Source: an uncultured Bacteroidales bacterium
Lineage (GTDB): Bacteria > Bacteroidota > Bacteroidia > Bacteroidales > Muribaculaceae
Direction of reading: 5' to 3'
NCBI GenBank assembly: GCA_902800715.1
Contig: CADCFN010000003.1
Coordinates: 248,001 to 312,000 of the forward strand
Length of the DNA: 64,000 nt
Shown here: positions 33,473-42,537 of the stretch, piece after piece
How the letters are laid out: each line of letters opens with the position of its first letter
How positions within the stretch are numbered: the first letter of the stretch is position 1
Position numbers and translations under genes: made by a program
Notes under the pieces: generated by a model
Told to the model about the DNA's origin: nothing
The model's database searches: none
Seen by the model: the letters and a program-made list of their open reading frames with translations, nothing else

Positions 33473-35497
33473 ATGAAGAAAATGTTATTAGCTATGGCCA
33501 TTATGATGGCTGCCGTGCCTGGCGTACAGGCACAAGTGACGCACGGTGTGAACCGGGCCGACATGGACCTGAGCGTGAAGCCGGGTGACGATTTCTATGA
33601 GTATGCCGGTGGCGGCTGGATGAAGGCCAACCCGCTGAGCAAGCATCCCGAGTATTCCTCTTATGGCGTGTTTAACGTAATCGCCGAGGAGAACCAGAAC
33701 CGTCTGCGCGACATGTTCCTGGAGCTGGGCAAAACCGAACACAAGTTTGGCTCTGTGGACCAGAAAGTCGCCGATCTCTACAAAATGGCAATGGACAGCG
33801 ACCGCCTGAACAGTGAGGGCGCACAGCCCCTGATGGCTGACCTGGCCAACATCAAGGCGTTCAAGAAAAAAGACCTGACCAAGTTCATCGCCAACCAGCA
33901 CCTGTCAATCGGCAATCCGTTCTTCGGTGCTGGCGTTGAGACCGACCTCAAGAACAGCGACATGAATGTAATGTGGCTCAGCGCCGGTACCAGTGGTCTG
34001 CCCGACAGGGACTACTACCTGAACACCGATGCCGACAGCAAGAAAATCCAGCAGGCCTACAAGGATTATCTCGTGAAGATGTTCATGCTTGCAGGTTACA
34101 GCAAGAAAGAGGCTAACCGCGCATGCAAGACCATTTATGACATCGAGTACAAGTTTGCTCAGGCCAAGATGGACCGTGCCGAGGCACGCGACTACACCAA
34201 GCTCTACAACATCCGCACCGTGGACCAGCTCCAGGCCGACTACCCCGCCATGAACTGGAAAGAGTACTTCAACCTGATTGGTACTCCTCAAGTGGAATGG
34301 GTTATCCTGACTGAGCCCAAGGTGATGGCTGTCGCCAACGACCTGATGACCAAGCTCACCGAGCAGCAGATGCGTGACTACATGGCAGGCATCCTCATCA
34401 AGAGCTCGGCAAACTACCTGAGTGACGCATTCGGCGAGACCTCATTTGACTTCTACGGTCGCACACTGAGCGGCTCTAAGGAGCGTCAGCCCCGCTGGAA
34501 ACGTGCTCTGGGCTTCCCCAACAGCTTGCTGGGCGAGGCTGTAGGTGAAATCTACGTCAACAAATATTTCGCTCATGGCAGCAAGGAGAAGATGATGAAA
34601 CTCATCAACGAGCTGCGCAAATCACTCGCCGCACACATCGCAGGACTGACCTGGATGAGCGAGCAGACCAAAATCAACGCCCTGGTGAAGCTCAATGCCT
34701 TCACCGTCAAAATCGGTTATCCCGACAAGTGGCGCGACTACAGTGGCTTGCAGGTGGACCCCAGCAAGAGCCTGTATGACAACATCAAGGCTGCCAGCCT
34801 GTATGAAACCCGCCGCAACCTCGACAAGATGGGCAAGCCCGTGGACAAGGATGAATGGGGCATGACTCCACAGACGGTGAACGCCTACTACAATCCCACC
34901 ACCAACGAAATCTGCTTCCCCGCTGCCATCCTGCAACCTCCCTTCTTTGATGTAGAGGCCGACGATGCCACCAACTTCGGTGCTATCGGCGTAGTGATTG
35001 GCCACGAGATGACTCACGGTTTTGACGACCAGGGCCGTATGTTCGACCAGTATGGCAACATGACCGACTGGTGGACCGAGGAGGACTCACAGAAGTTCCA
35101 AGAGGCTGCCGAGAAGCTTGCTGCCCAGTTCGACCAGATTATCGTTGTCAAGGATCAGCATGCCAACGGTCACCTCACCCTGGGCGAGAACATCGCCGAC
35201 CAGGGTGGTCTGCGCATCGCCTATGATGCCTTCCGCAACACGCAGCAGTTCCGCGAGGGTAAGATGATTGACGGTTTCACTCCCACTCAGCGTTTCTACC
35301 TGAGCTATGGCCGCATCTGGGCCGACAACATGACCGAGGAGGCCATCTTCCAGCAGACCAAGAGTGACCCCCACTCCATCGGACGCTACCGCGTGAACGC
35401 TACGTTGAGGAACATCGACACCTTCTTTGACGCCTTCGGCATCAAGGCCGGCGACAAGATGTGGCTCGATCCCGCCGACCGCGCCATCATCTGGTAA
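33473..35497 (+). CDS. M13 family zinc endopeptidase (neprilysin/PepO-like)
   Basis: Exported zinc metallopeptidase that cleaves oligopeptides. Signal peptide at 1-20 (MKKMLLAMAIMMAAVPGVQA). Residues about 35-420 form the M13 N-terminal domain (KPGDDFYEYAGGGWMKANPL). The catalytic domain has the zinc motif HEMTH (His511, Glu512, His515), the third ligand region ENIADQGGL (Glu572, Asp576) and the conserved NAYYNPTTNEICFPAAILQPP. At 674 residues it is a normal member. The C-terminal Cys-x-x-Trp motif of human neprilysin is replaced by AIIW, as in bacterial PepO. It is monocistronic, ending at a bidirectional terminator. Confidence 0.95.
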   Translation: MKKMLLAMAIMMAAVPGVQAQVTHGVNRADMDLSVKPGDDFYEYAGGGWMKANPLSKHPEYSSYGVFNVIAEENQNRLRDMFLELGKTEHKFGSVDQKVADLYKMAMDSDRLNSEGAQPLMADLANIKAFKKKDLTKFIANQHLSIGNPFFGAGVETDLKNSDMNVMWLSAGTSGLPDRDYYLNTDADSKKIQQAYKDYLVKMFMLAGYSKKEANRACKTIYDIEYKFAQAKMDRAEARDYTKLYNIRTVDQLQADYPAMNWKEYFNLIGTPQVEWVILTEPKVMAVANDLMTKLTEQQMRDYMAGILIKSSANYLSDAFGETSFDFYGRTLSGSKERQPRWKRALGFPNSLLGEAVGEIYVNKYFAHGSKEKMMKLINELRKSLAAHIAGLTWMSEQTKINALVKLNAFTVKIGYPDKWRDYSGLQVDPSKSLYDNIKAASLYETRRNLDKMGKPVDKDEWGMTPQTVNAYYNPTTNEICFPAAILQPPFFDVEADDATNFGAIGVVIGHEMTHGFDDQGRMFDQYGNMTDWWTEEDSQKFQEAAEKLAAQFDQIIVVKDQHANGHLTLGENIADQGGLRIAYDAFRNTQQFREGKMIDGFTPTQRFYLSYGRIWADNMTEEAIFQQTKSDPHSIGRYRVNATLRNIDTFFDAFGIKAGDKMWLDPADRAIIW

Positions 35498-35516
35498 TCG
35501 ATTATCAGTATGACAC

Positions 35517-35553
35517 AATGAGGACCCGCAGCGTCAAGTTACGGGTCCTCATT
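35517..35553. terminator. Bidirectional terminator
   Basis: AATGAGGACCCG (35517-35528) pairs perfectly with CGGGTCCTCATT (35542-35553) and is followed by ATTATATTATA. It separates the converging M13 peptidase and tatD genes. Confidence 0.8.
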
Positions 35554-35573
35554 ATTATATTATAATCTAGAAA

Positions 35574-36344
35574 CTATAGTGGCAGGTGGAATAGGTTTAT
35601 CGCGTTGCGGTCGGTTGCAGCGCTGACTTCCTCGGGGGTGACGCCTAACGACTTGGCGATGAAGTCATTGATGTGGGGAATATAGGCGCTCTCGTTGCGT
35701 TTGCCACGATGTGGAACGGGTGTCAGATATGGTGCATCGGTTTCCAGCAACAGGCGGTCAAGCCCGATAACGGGCAGCAACTCTGGCACAATGCTTTTCT
35801 TGAAAGTGACCACACCATTCACGCCGAAGTAAAAGTCGCCCCTGCGTCGTACGCGCTCTACATCGGCAGGCGTCTCAGCAAAACAGTGGAACACGCCTGG
35901 CGGCACGGGGCAGTCGAGATGGTCGATGACATCTAGGATATCATCAAGCGCCTCACGACAATGCATGATGAAAGGCACACCCAACTCATGGCACCAGTGC
36001 AACTGGATGTCCAGGGCACGATGTTGCTGTTCGCGCCAAGTCTTGTCCCAATACAGGTCAATACCGATTTCCCCAATTGCCACAACGGGATACTGGTCAA
36101 GCATGGGGCGCAACTTGCCGAGCACATCAAGGTAATCATCCTTCACGTCCTCAGGGTGAAGCCCAAGTGCCATCGAGACATAATCGGGATACTGCTCAAG
36201 CATGGCAGCCAGACGCGGCACACTCTCGAGATTCTCATTCGGCAGCACGATATGGCGCACACCTGCTTCACGGGCCCTCAAGATGACCGCCTCACGATCC
36301 TCATCAAAGGCATCACAATAAATATGAGAATGACTGTCAATCAT
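35574..36344 (-). CDS. TatD family metal-dependent deoxyribonuclease/hydrolase
   Basis: Cytoplasmic TIM-barrel metal hydrolase of the TatD/YcfH group, 256 residues. Metal ligands are visible as HSHIYCDAF at the N-terminus (His4, His6), Glu in GEIGIDLYWD, His in PFIMHCREA, the His of GVFHCFAE and the Asp of LLETDAPYLTP. Members act as 3'-5' exonucleases or D-aminoacyl-tRNA deacylases. Its start lies next to a heptamer repeat array that separates it from the four-helix-bundle gene. I leave the gene symbol open because TatD paralogues are hard to tell apart. Confidence 0.93.
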   Translation of the reverse strand: MIDSHSHIYCDAFDEDREAVILRAREAGVRHIVLPNENLESVPRLAAMLEQYPDYVSMALGLHPEDVKDDYLDVLGKLRPMLDQYPVVAIGEIGIDLYWDKTWREQQHRALDIQLHWCHELGVPFIMHCREALDDILDVIDHLDCPVPPGVFHCFAETPADVERVRRRGDFYFGVNGVVTFKKSIVPELLPVIGLDRLLLETDAPYLTPVPHRGKRNESAYIPHINDFIAKSLGVTPEEVSAATDRNAINLFHLPL

Positions 36345-36346
36345 TT

Positions 36347-36381
36347 AATTAGAAATTAGGAATTAGAAATTAGAAATTAGG
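36347..36381. repeat. Heptamer array (AATTAGR, five units)
   Basis: Five perfect 7-base units: AATTAGA, AATTAGG, AATTAGA, AATTAGA, AATTAGG. The minus-strand stop codon (TAA) of the four-helix-bundle gene at 36377-36379 lies in the last unit. Confidence 0.85.
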
Positions 36382-36745
36382 AATTCTCTTTCTTCAGATT
36401 TTGGGAAGTGGTGAGAGTGATACTGCTGAGTAATTTTCTTAATTCAATATTGTCTTTATAAATCGATTCATATTCCTCATCACTTAGGTAGTTGGTATCA
36501 TGAAGTAAATCCAACCAATATTCTGTCTCGCAACACTCCTTAAAGGATATGTACATCTTGGACAAAAACTCCTTCTTACTGATTGAAGCTAAAGCTTCAA
36601 CGACATTGGCGCCAATACTTGTGCCGCTACGCAAAAGTTGTTTGGAAAGCACCCATTCATTTTTCTCTTCACGTAAATACCGATACAATCGTACGATGCG
36701 AATGGCAAATGCCTTACTTTGATTTTTTATGACGTTTTCGCTCAT
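36377..36745 (-). CDS. Four-helix-bundle protein (S23/IVS-encoded type)
   Basis: A 122-residue all-helical protein of the four-helix-bundle family (TIGR02436), first noted inside 23S rRNA intervening sequences. Landmarks are SKAFAIRIVRLYRYLREEK, SKQLLRSGTSIGANVVEA, FLSKMYISFKECCETEYWL and a terminal helix IELRKLLSSI. The molecular role is not established. Characteristically the gene is a free-standing, AT-rich cassette: its base composition is below its neighbours and it is bracketed on both sides by heptamer repeats, one of which supplies its stop codon. That suggests insertion as a unit between tatD and the prenyl synthase gene. Confidence 0.9.
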   Translation of the reverse strand: MSENVIKNQSKAFAIRIVRLYRYLREEKNEWVLSKQLLRSGTSIGANVVEALASISKKEFLSKMYISFKECCETEYWLDLLHDTNYLSDEEYESIYKDNIELRKLLSSITLTTSQNLKKENS

Positions 36746-36750
36746 AATAT

Positions 36751-36792
36751 CAATTCCTCATTCCTAATTCCTAATTTCTAACTCCTGATTAA
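36751..36792. repeat. Heptamer array (TAATTCC type, six units)
   Basis: Units CAATTCC, TCATTCC, TAATTCC, TAATTTC, TAACTCC and TGATTAA, the reverse complement of the AATTAGR type on the other side of the four-helix-bundle gene. The stop of the prenyl synthase gene (36789-36791) is in the last unit. Confidence 0.8.
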
Positions 36793-37754
36793 AACTGGCG
36801 TCCGGCTAGCTTATTAGAGAGTTGGATAAACGCCTCTTTGTCATCATCGGTCATTTTCACTTGGTTGAACGCATTGACAGCCAAGTCGTTGTAGTGGGCG
36901 ATGGCTTCCTCGGCCAATCGACGTACACCCAAGCGCTCGTAGAGTGCGGTCACGGCGGGCACCTTCTCATCGCGAGTGGTGTAGGGGTCGTTGAGCCAGT
37001 GGCGCAGTTCGTCGGCATCGTCGTCCTTGGCGAGCTGCATGGCGTTGATGAGCAGGAAGGTCTTTTTGTTGTTCATGATGTCGCCGCCGATTTCCTTGCC
37101 GAAGGTCTCAGGGTCGCCCCACACGTCGAGCACGTCATCACGCAACTGGAATGCCAGACCCATGTTCACGCCAGCCTGATAGAGCAGGTCGGCCTCCTTG
37201 ATGTCGGCATCGGCAATGAGAGCACCAGTTTTCAAGGCACAGCCCAGCAGCACCGATGTCTTGAGGCGAATCATGTTGATATACTCCTCGACTGTAACAT
37301 CGTTGCGGTTCTCGTAGTCCATATCCCACTGCTGACCCTCATAAATCTCAATGGCTGTCTTGTTGAACAGGCTCATCACCTGCCAATTGACGGTACGGGC
37401 GATGTATTGGGTGGCAATGGTCAGCATCGTGTCACCACTCAGAATGGCAGTGTTGTCATCCCAACGGCGGTGCACGGTGGGTTTGCCGCGACGCACGTCG
37501 GCGTTGTCCATCACATCGTCATGTAAAAGGGTGAAATTATGGAACATCTCCAGACCCACAGCTGCATCGGTAGCCACAACTGAGTCACCACCCATCGCGT
37601 CACACGCCATCAGCGTAAGCACCGGGCGCACACGCTTGCCGCCCAACGCCATGTGATAGGCAATGGGGTCATACAACTCTTTGGGATGTTGTGGATAAGG
37701 TATCGTGGCTATCGCCAGGTTCACCATGTCAAGGTATTCTTGAAAGTGTTTCAT
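36789..37754 (-). CDS. Polyprenyl (isoprenyl diphosphate) synthase
   Basis: Elongates allylic diphosphates with isopentenyl diphosphate in trans. The 321-residue protein has the two Asp-rich motifs, LLHDDVMD (Asp79, Asp80, Asp83) and LRDDVLD (Asp206, Asp207, Asp210), plus GGKRVRP near the N-terminus and KTSVLL. The first motif has no two-residue insert, and a Phe lies five residues before it, which in this superfamily tends to limit chain length to farnesyl or geranylgeranyl size; that is inference. It would feed menaquinone and undecaprenyl synthesis. No partner gene is adjacent. Confidence 0.92.
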   Translation of the reverse strand: MKHFQEYLDMVNLAIATIPYPQHPKELYDPIAYHMALGGKRVRPVLTLMACDAMGGDSVVATDAAVGLEMFHNFTLLHDDVMDNADVRRGKPTVHRRWDDNTAILSGDTMLTIATQYIARTVNWQVMSLFNKTAIEIYEGQQWDMDYENRNDVTVEEYINMIRLKTSVLLGCALKTGALIADADIKEADLLYQAGVNMGLAFQLRDDVLDVWGDPETFGKEIGGDIMNNKKTFLLINAMQLAKDDDADELRHWLNDPYTTRDEKVPAVTALYERLGVRRLAEEAIAHYNDLAVNAFNQVKMTDDDKEAFIQLSNKLAGRQF

Positions 37755-37757
37755 ATC

Positions 37758-37785
37758 AGTTTACGGTTAGAAGTCAAATGGTTAT
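37758..37785. repeat. Degenerate heptamer array (four units)
   Basis: AGTTTAC, GGTTAGA, AGTCAAA, TGGTTAT. The TTA at 37782-37784 in the last unit is the minus-strand stop codon of the lipoprotein gene beginning at 38438. Confidence 0.5.
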
Positions 37786-38438
37786 TTCTCTTTTAGGGCG
37801 GCCTTGTAAGCGGCCTCAAAGGTCTTGAAATCGGCAGGAGTATAGTAGTTACGCAAGATGTCAATGCGCTTGTTGATGTCCTCCATATCAGCATCAGGTT
37901 GGTTGGCATCTGCAGCAAGGGCGGCACCCAATGCTGCAGGACGCGACGACTGCACATAGATGTTCATCTGCTCGGTGAGTGAATTCTCATCGACAATCGC
38001 CTGAAGCGTACTGTCAAACACCTCGGCGTGACGGTCATAGCCCACCGTGTAGCACAGCCAATGTATCAGTTCAACGTAATCGGCAGCCGAATCGGTATCA
38101 AACTCGCGCTTCCTCAACAGTTCTATCATGGGTGGGCATTTGAGTTGTGCAAGCTCACGAGGTGATAGGGAGATAATATGGGCTGCCTGCAGCAACGAGT
38201 CGCGGCCATCGGCTATCAATACGCCGGCAAAAGCACGGTTTGCCTCTTTTACCTGCCACGGCCAGCTCAGGCTATCGCCACGCAGCGCATCAAAGCGTTG
38301 CACCTCCTGGCGCATTGCCGCCGTGTCGCCCCATGCCGCCAGGAACCTGCGTCCAGCAGCCTCGCCGCGTTCACCAGCACCGCCACAGGCAGTGAGCAGC
38401 AGCATCATGCCAATCAAGAATAGTGGTAATCGCTTCAT
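37782..38438 (-). CDS. Lipoprotein of unknown function (second of a coupled pair)
   Basis: A 218-residue predicted lipoprotein: signal MKRLPLFLIGMMLLLTAC with lipobox LTAC (Cys18) followed by GGAGE. The mature part is helical and acidic (DTAAMRQEVQRFDALRGD, DSAADYVELIHWLCYTVGYD, DMEDINKRIDILRNYYTPAD) with no family I recognise. Its ATG overlaps the stop of the upstream gene as ATGA, so the two are translationally coupled. Its stop codon falls in a degenerate heptamer array. Confidence 0.78.
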   Translation of the reverse strand: MKRLPLFLIGMMLLLTACGGAGERGEAAGRRFLAAWGDTAAMRQEVQRFDALRGDSLSWPWQVKEANRAFAGVLIADGRDSLLQAAHIISLSPRELAQLKCPPMIELLRKREFDTDSAADYVELIHWLCYTVGYDRHAEVFDSTLQAIVDENSLTEQMNIYVQSSRPAALGAALAADANQPDADMEDINKRIDILRNYYTPADFKTFEAAYKAALKEK

Positions 38439-38740
38439 TTCTCGTCAGGGAATATGGAATGATACAGTAATTTGTCCTTCTCTTTGAGATAGGAACGGAA
38501 TGCTTCATCAAAGGCGCGAACCGCTGCTGAATCGCGCTTGAGCGCATACACGCTCTGTTTAGCCTTGGCGTCCATCACAGCGCGTTCCATCGACATCGTG
38601 TCGGTATGGTCAACAGCCACAAGCGCTGCAGCAGCCCTCATGCCGCTGTCGCGCGCCTCGGCATCTAACGGTGACTTCTTCTCGGCACAACCGCCCAACA
38701 CTAGCGCCATCGTTGCCACTATGTATAGCAAATGTTTCAT
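38435..38740 (-). CDS. Small lipoprotein of unknown function (first of a coupled pair)
   Basis: A 101-residue predicted lipoprotein from the ATG at 38740: MKHLLYIVATMALVLGGC with lipobox LGGC. The mature part is a charged helix-rich sequence (AVMDAKAKQSVYALKRDSAA, FDEAFRSYLKEKDKLLYH). The chosen start is preferred over a Met at 38803 because it gives a clean signal peptide and lies just after the -7 box at 38762-38769. It overlaps the following lipoprotein gene by four bases, implying a joint role. Confidence 0.75.
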   Translation of the reverse strand: MKHLLYIVATMALVLGGCAEKKSPLDAEARDSGMRAAAALVAVDHTDTMSMERAVMDAKAKQSVYALKRDSAAVRAFDEAFRSYLKEKDKLLYHSIFPDEK

Positions 38741-38761
38741 CGTTTCAGTTCTCTTGTGGCA

Positions 38762-38769
38762 CAAAGTTA
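38762..38769 (-). promoter_or_regulatory. -7 box of the lipoprotein pair
   Basis: Minus-strand TAACTTTG, a perfect TAnnTTTG box, about 22 bases before the ATG at 38740. Its position supports that start. Confidence 0.55.
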
Positions 38770-39104
38770 CAAATAATTGGCACATCGTCGGGTTATCGGT
38801 CATGTTTTTATGCTTTTTTTGCTAACTTTACACTAACATCTCTCTACTTTCAACAGACTTTGACAGAACTTGAAGTATTCCCAAAAAATGGAGCTAAAAG
38901 AGGTCGAGATGCTGCCAATAAAGGGTTTTTTCTGTTAATATGGTCAAATTTTCCCCGAAAAAATTCGGCAAATTCTAAAAAAATGCTAATTTAGCGGGCT
39001 GATTCTAATGATTGATAGCAATTATTTTGACAACCAATCGATTAACATGATATGATTACATTAATTTTAATTAACCATATTTATTCACCAAAAAACTAAA
39101 AGGC
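38770..39104 (+). other. AT-rich leader region of susC
   Basis: This 335-base stretch has no credible gene. The nearest promoter-like element is TAATTTAG (about 38989-38996), one mismatch from the -7 consensus, which would give a leader of about 100 nt with very low GC (ATTAATTTTAATTAACC). No sigma or anti-sigma factor gene is adjacent. Confidence 0.3.
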
Positions 39105-42100
39105 ATGAAAGAGAAAGAAAACCTTTTCAACTTCATCAAGAGAACCGGCTTGACAGTTGCCTTCGCGTTTCTGGCAATGATTGCACTGGCCCAAGTGAAC
39201 GGTGTGGTCCTTGATCCGAACGGGGAGCCTGTCATCGGTGCCTCAGTCAAAGTTTTAGGCAGTCCCACGGGTACAGTTACCGACATAGGAGGTAACTTCA
39301 CCTTAAACTGCCCGACGACGAGTACGCTGGAAGTCAGCTACATCGGTTATCAGACCCAGGCTGTCGACCTGAAGGGCCGCAGCACAGTCAGCATCGAGAT
39401 GCACGAGGCCGCTAACGCGCTGAGTGAAGTCGTCGTGACCGGTATGGGTATCAAGAAAGACCAGAAGAAGCTGGGTTACGCTGTGAGCTCGGTAACTGCT
39501 GAGGAGCTCGTGAAGACGGGTGCTCCCAACTTTGCTACCGCCCTCTATGGTAAGGCAGCTGGTGTGCGCATCGCCGCCGCTCCTGGTGGTAACGTTTCGG
39601 CTGTTTCCATCAATGTTCGTGGCTTCTCGTCAATCACTGGTACCACTCAGCCCTTGATCGTTCTTGACGGTGTGCCCATCCACAATGGTGACACCAACAA
39701 CGACGGTTACTGGGACAACCAGCGCATCAACTCCAACGGTCTGGTGGACATCAACCCCGATGACATCGAGAACATCTCAATCCTGAAGGGTGCCGCCGCA
39801 TCGGCCCTCTACGGTTCAGAGGCTGCCAACGGCGTTGTCATGATCACCACCAAGAAGGGTGCTGCCGGTACTGGCACCAATGTCGAGTTCGGTGTTAACC
39901 TGAGCTGGGACAAGGTGGCCTATATGCCCGACATCCAACGCGAGTTCGGTCCTGGTTATGACAACTGGGTACTGGGTGACAACAACCCCGACGCTCTGTC
40001 AGGTTTCCGTCAGACCCGCTTTGACCGCGACGGCAACAAGATCTGGACTCCCAACCGTGAGACCTACTACAGCTACGGTGCCCGCTACGACGGCCGTGAG
40101 GTGACCTACTTTGACGGTACTACTCGCCCCTTCGAGCCCATCAAGGGCAACCAGTGGAACGAGGTGTTCCGCACCGGTTTCAACCAGGCTTACAATGTGG
40201 CCATCACCAACGCAACCGAGAAGAACAATGTTCGTTTCTCTTACACCTACAATGACGTACAGGCTACTCAGTACAACTCGAACAACAACAAGCACAACTT
40301 CAACCTGAGCGGTACCTTCGGTATCACCAAGAACATCAAGTTGAACTATGCTGCTACCTACATGAGCCAGTACATCAAGAACCGTCCCTATCGTATCAGC
40401 CGTATCGTCTGCAACTACTCGGGTATGTTCGGCGGCTTCACCGATGTGAAGTACATCCGTGAGCACACCATGACCAGCCTGGGTTACATGAACAGCGTTT
40501 CTGCTGCCAACGGCGGTTCTGCCAACACCCTGACTCCCGACGAGCAGTTCCTCTACTCGCCCATGGGCTCGACCTCACTGATTAGCGAGTACTTCTGGAA
40601 CATCATGGGTAAGGTACAGGAGGAGCGCCACAACCGTTTCATCGGTTCGGTGAACCCCACCTGGGAAATCATCCCCGGCCTGACCCTGGGCGCCCGCATC
40701 GCTACCGACTTGACCACTGACAAGATCGAGAACAAGAACTACAGTGAGAACTCTCACATGTTCTCGAGCAATGGTGAATACAGCGACAGCTATGCTCTGG
40801 CTAACAGCAAGTATGAGATCATCTACGGCGACGTGATGTTGAGCTGGGACAAGACCTTTAACGATGTCCACAACTTTACCGCCAACATCGGTTACAACGC
40901 CCGTCAAGAGAACTACTTCCTTTCTAACGTGAGCACCAGCAAGGGTCTGAGCCAGGAGAACTGGTTCAACCTGAATGCTTCGGTGGGCACCAAGAACGCC
41001 AATATGAACAAGCAGGAATTGCTCCGCACCGGTATGTTCCTGACCGCAAGCTACGGTTATGACTATTGGGCATACATCGAGGGTACCATCCGCAACGAGA
41101 AGACCTCGACCTTGAAGAAGGGCAACAACTCCTTCTGGTATCCTTCGGTTAGCGGTAGCATCCTGTTCTCCGAGATGCTGAAGGACAAGCGTCCCGACTG
41201 GTTCGATTATGGTAAGCTCCGCGCTTCGTTCGGTATCGTGGGTAACGCCCCCGGCATCTACAGCGCCGTTAATGCCTACAGCCAGGGTACCATCAACCGT
41301 GGTGACACTTTCATCTACAACTACATTGACACCAAGGTTGGTAACGAGAGCATCCGTCCTGAGAAGAAGTATGAGTTTGAGGTCGGTCTCGAGGGCAAGT
41401 TCTTGCACAATCGCCTGGGCTTCGAATTCTCGTTCTATAGCAACGACATCAAGGACCAGATCCTGCAAACCACTGCTGCTTACTCTATGGGTGCTGCCAG
41501 CATGCTGATGAACGTCGGTGAGCTGACCAACAAGGGTGTTGAGTTCAGCCTCTACGGCACTCCCGTTCAGACCCCCGACTTCCGTTGGGATCTGCGCGCC
41601 AACATTGCCTTCAACAGGAACAAGGTTAAAAAGCTTGCCGATGGCCTTGACATTCTGGCACATCAGAACTTTGACAATGGTGCCGCTCAGCTCGAGTCTC
41701 ACGTCGGTGAGCCTATGGGTGACTGGTACACCTACACCTGGAAGACCGATGACAAGGGCAACTATCTGACCAGCAACGGTCTCTACATCACCGATACCGA
41801 GACCCGTCACAAGGTGGGTAACGCTATGCCTGACGCTGTCGGTGGTTTCGGTACCAGCTTCACTTGGAGGAACTGGACCCTGGATGCAGCCTTCGACTTC
41901 CGCATCGGTGGTGACGTGCTGAACCTGCCGTGGCAGTACTACATGGACACCGGTATCATCGGCGAGGCCGTTGGTGCTCGTGATGCCCAGAGCGGCGGTC
42001 TGTTCTACTACAGCACTGTTGATGATGTAAACGACAAGTCCAGCATCGTTCAAGTTAGCGCTCCCGCTGACTACAAGCGCGGCGAGACCATGATCGACGG

Positions 42101-42497
42101 TCACTACGTTTGGGACAATGGTGTAATCCAGCCCGGTGTTAACGAGGATGGCACCCCCAACACGACCATCGTTACCCAGTTCGAGATCAACGACATGCAG
42201 TATGGTTGGGGTACCAGCTCCACCCAGAGCTATGCCAAGGCTATCCAGGACAACAGCTACGTTAAGTGCCGTGAGCTCAGCCTCACCTACATGTTGCCCA
42301 AGTCGCTGACCAGCAAGTTCGCTTGCAGCCGCCTGTCGATTTCGGCATTTGCCCGCAACCCGTTCTATGTATATCGTGCTCTCAAGATCTTTGATGCTGA
42401 GACCACCGATGGTACCAACTGGATCTACCAAGCACAGGTTGGTGGTTCTACCGCCAGCACCCGCACCTTTGGTGTAGCCCTGCGTGCAAACTTCTAA
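39105..42497 (+). CDS. SusC/RagA-family TonB-linked outer-membrane transporter
   Basis: Outer-membrane TonB-dependent transporter that pairs with a SusD lipoprotein to import glycans or peptides. The 1130-residue protein has a signal peptide (ending IALAQ), a CarboxypepD_reg-like domain (about 27-105; VNGVVLDPNGEPVIGASVKV, GYQTQAVDL), a plug (VVVTGMGIKKDQKKLGYAV, LDGVPIHNG, ILKGAAASALYGSEAANGV) and a barrel ending FGVALRANF. Codon use is strongly skewed (GGT, GTT, AAC, AAG, ACC) compared with neighbours, a sign of high expression. susD follows after 40 nt. No glycosidase is adjacent, so the substrate cannot be inferred. Confidence 0.95.
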   Translation: MKEKENLFNFIKRTGLTVAFAFLAMIALAQVNGVVLDPNGEPVIGASVKVLGSPTGTVTDIGGNFTLNCPTTSTLEVSYIGYQTQAVDLKGRSTVSIEMHEAANALSEVVVTGMGIKKDQKKLGYAVSSVTAEELVKTGAPNFATALYGKAAGVRIAAAPGGNVSAVSINVRGFSSITGTTQPLIVLDGVPIHNGDTNNDGYWDNQRINSNGLVDINPDDIENISILKGAAASALYGSEAANGVVMITTKKGAAGTGTNVEFGVNLSWDKVAYMPDIQREFGPGYDNWVLGDNNPDALSGFRQTRFDRDGNKIWTPNRETYYSYGARYDGREVTYFDGTTRPFEPIKGNQWNEVFRTGFNQAYNVAITNATEKNNVRFSYTYNDVQATQYNSNNNKHNFNLSGTFGITKNIKLNYAATYMSQYIKNRPYRISRIVCNYSGMFGGFTDVKYIREHTMTSLGYMNSVSAANGGSANTLTPDEQFLYSPMGSTSLISEYFWNIMGKVQEERHNRFIGSVNPTWEIIPGLTLGARIATDLTTDKIENKNYSENSHMFSSNGEYSDSYALANSKYEIIYGDVMLSWDKTFNDVHNFTANIGYNARQENYFLSNVSTSKGLSQENWFNLNASVGTKNANMNKQELLRTGMFLTASYGYDYWAYIEGTIRNEKTSTLKKGNNSFWYPSVSGSILFSEMLKDKRPDWFDYGKLRASFGIVGNAPGIYSAVNAYSQGTINRGDTFIYNYIDTKVGNESIRPEKKYEFEVGLEGKFLHNRLGFEFSFYSNDIKDQILQTTAAYSMGAASMLMNVGELTNKGVEFSLYGTPVQTPDFRWDLRANIAFNRNKVKKLADGLDILAHQNFDNGAAQLESHVGEPMGDWYTYTWKTDDKGNYLTSNGLYITDTETRHKVGNAMPDAVGGFGTSFTWRNWTLDAAFDFRIGGDVLNLPWQYYMDTGIIGEAVGARDAQSGGLFYYSTVDDVNDKSSIVQVSAPADYKRGETMIDGHYVWDNGVIQPGVNEDGTPNTTIVTQFEINDMQYGWGTSSTQSYAKAIQDNSYVKCRELSLTYMLPKSLTSKFACSRLSISAFARNPFYVYRALKIFDAETTDGTNWIYQAQVGGSTASTRTFGVALRANF

Positions 42498-42537
42498 TGC
42501 GTGAACCAGTAAAAATTGCAAACAATTTAAGAAGACA

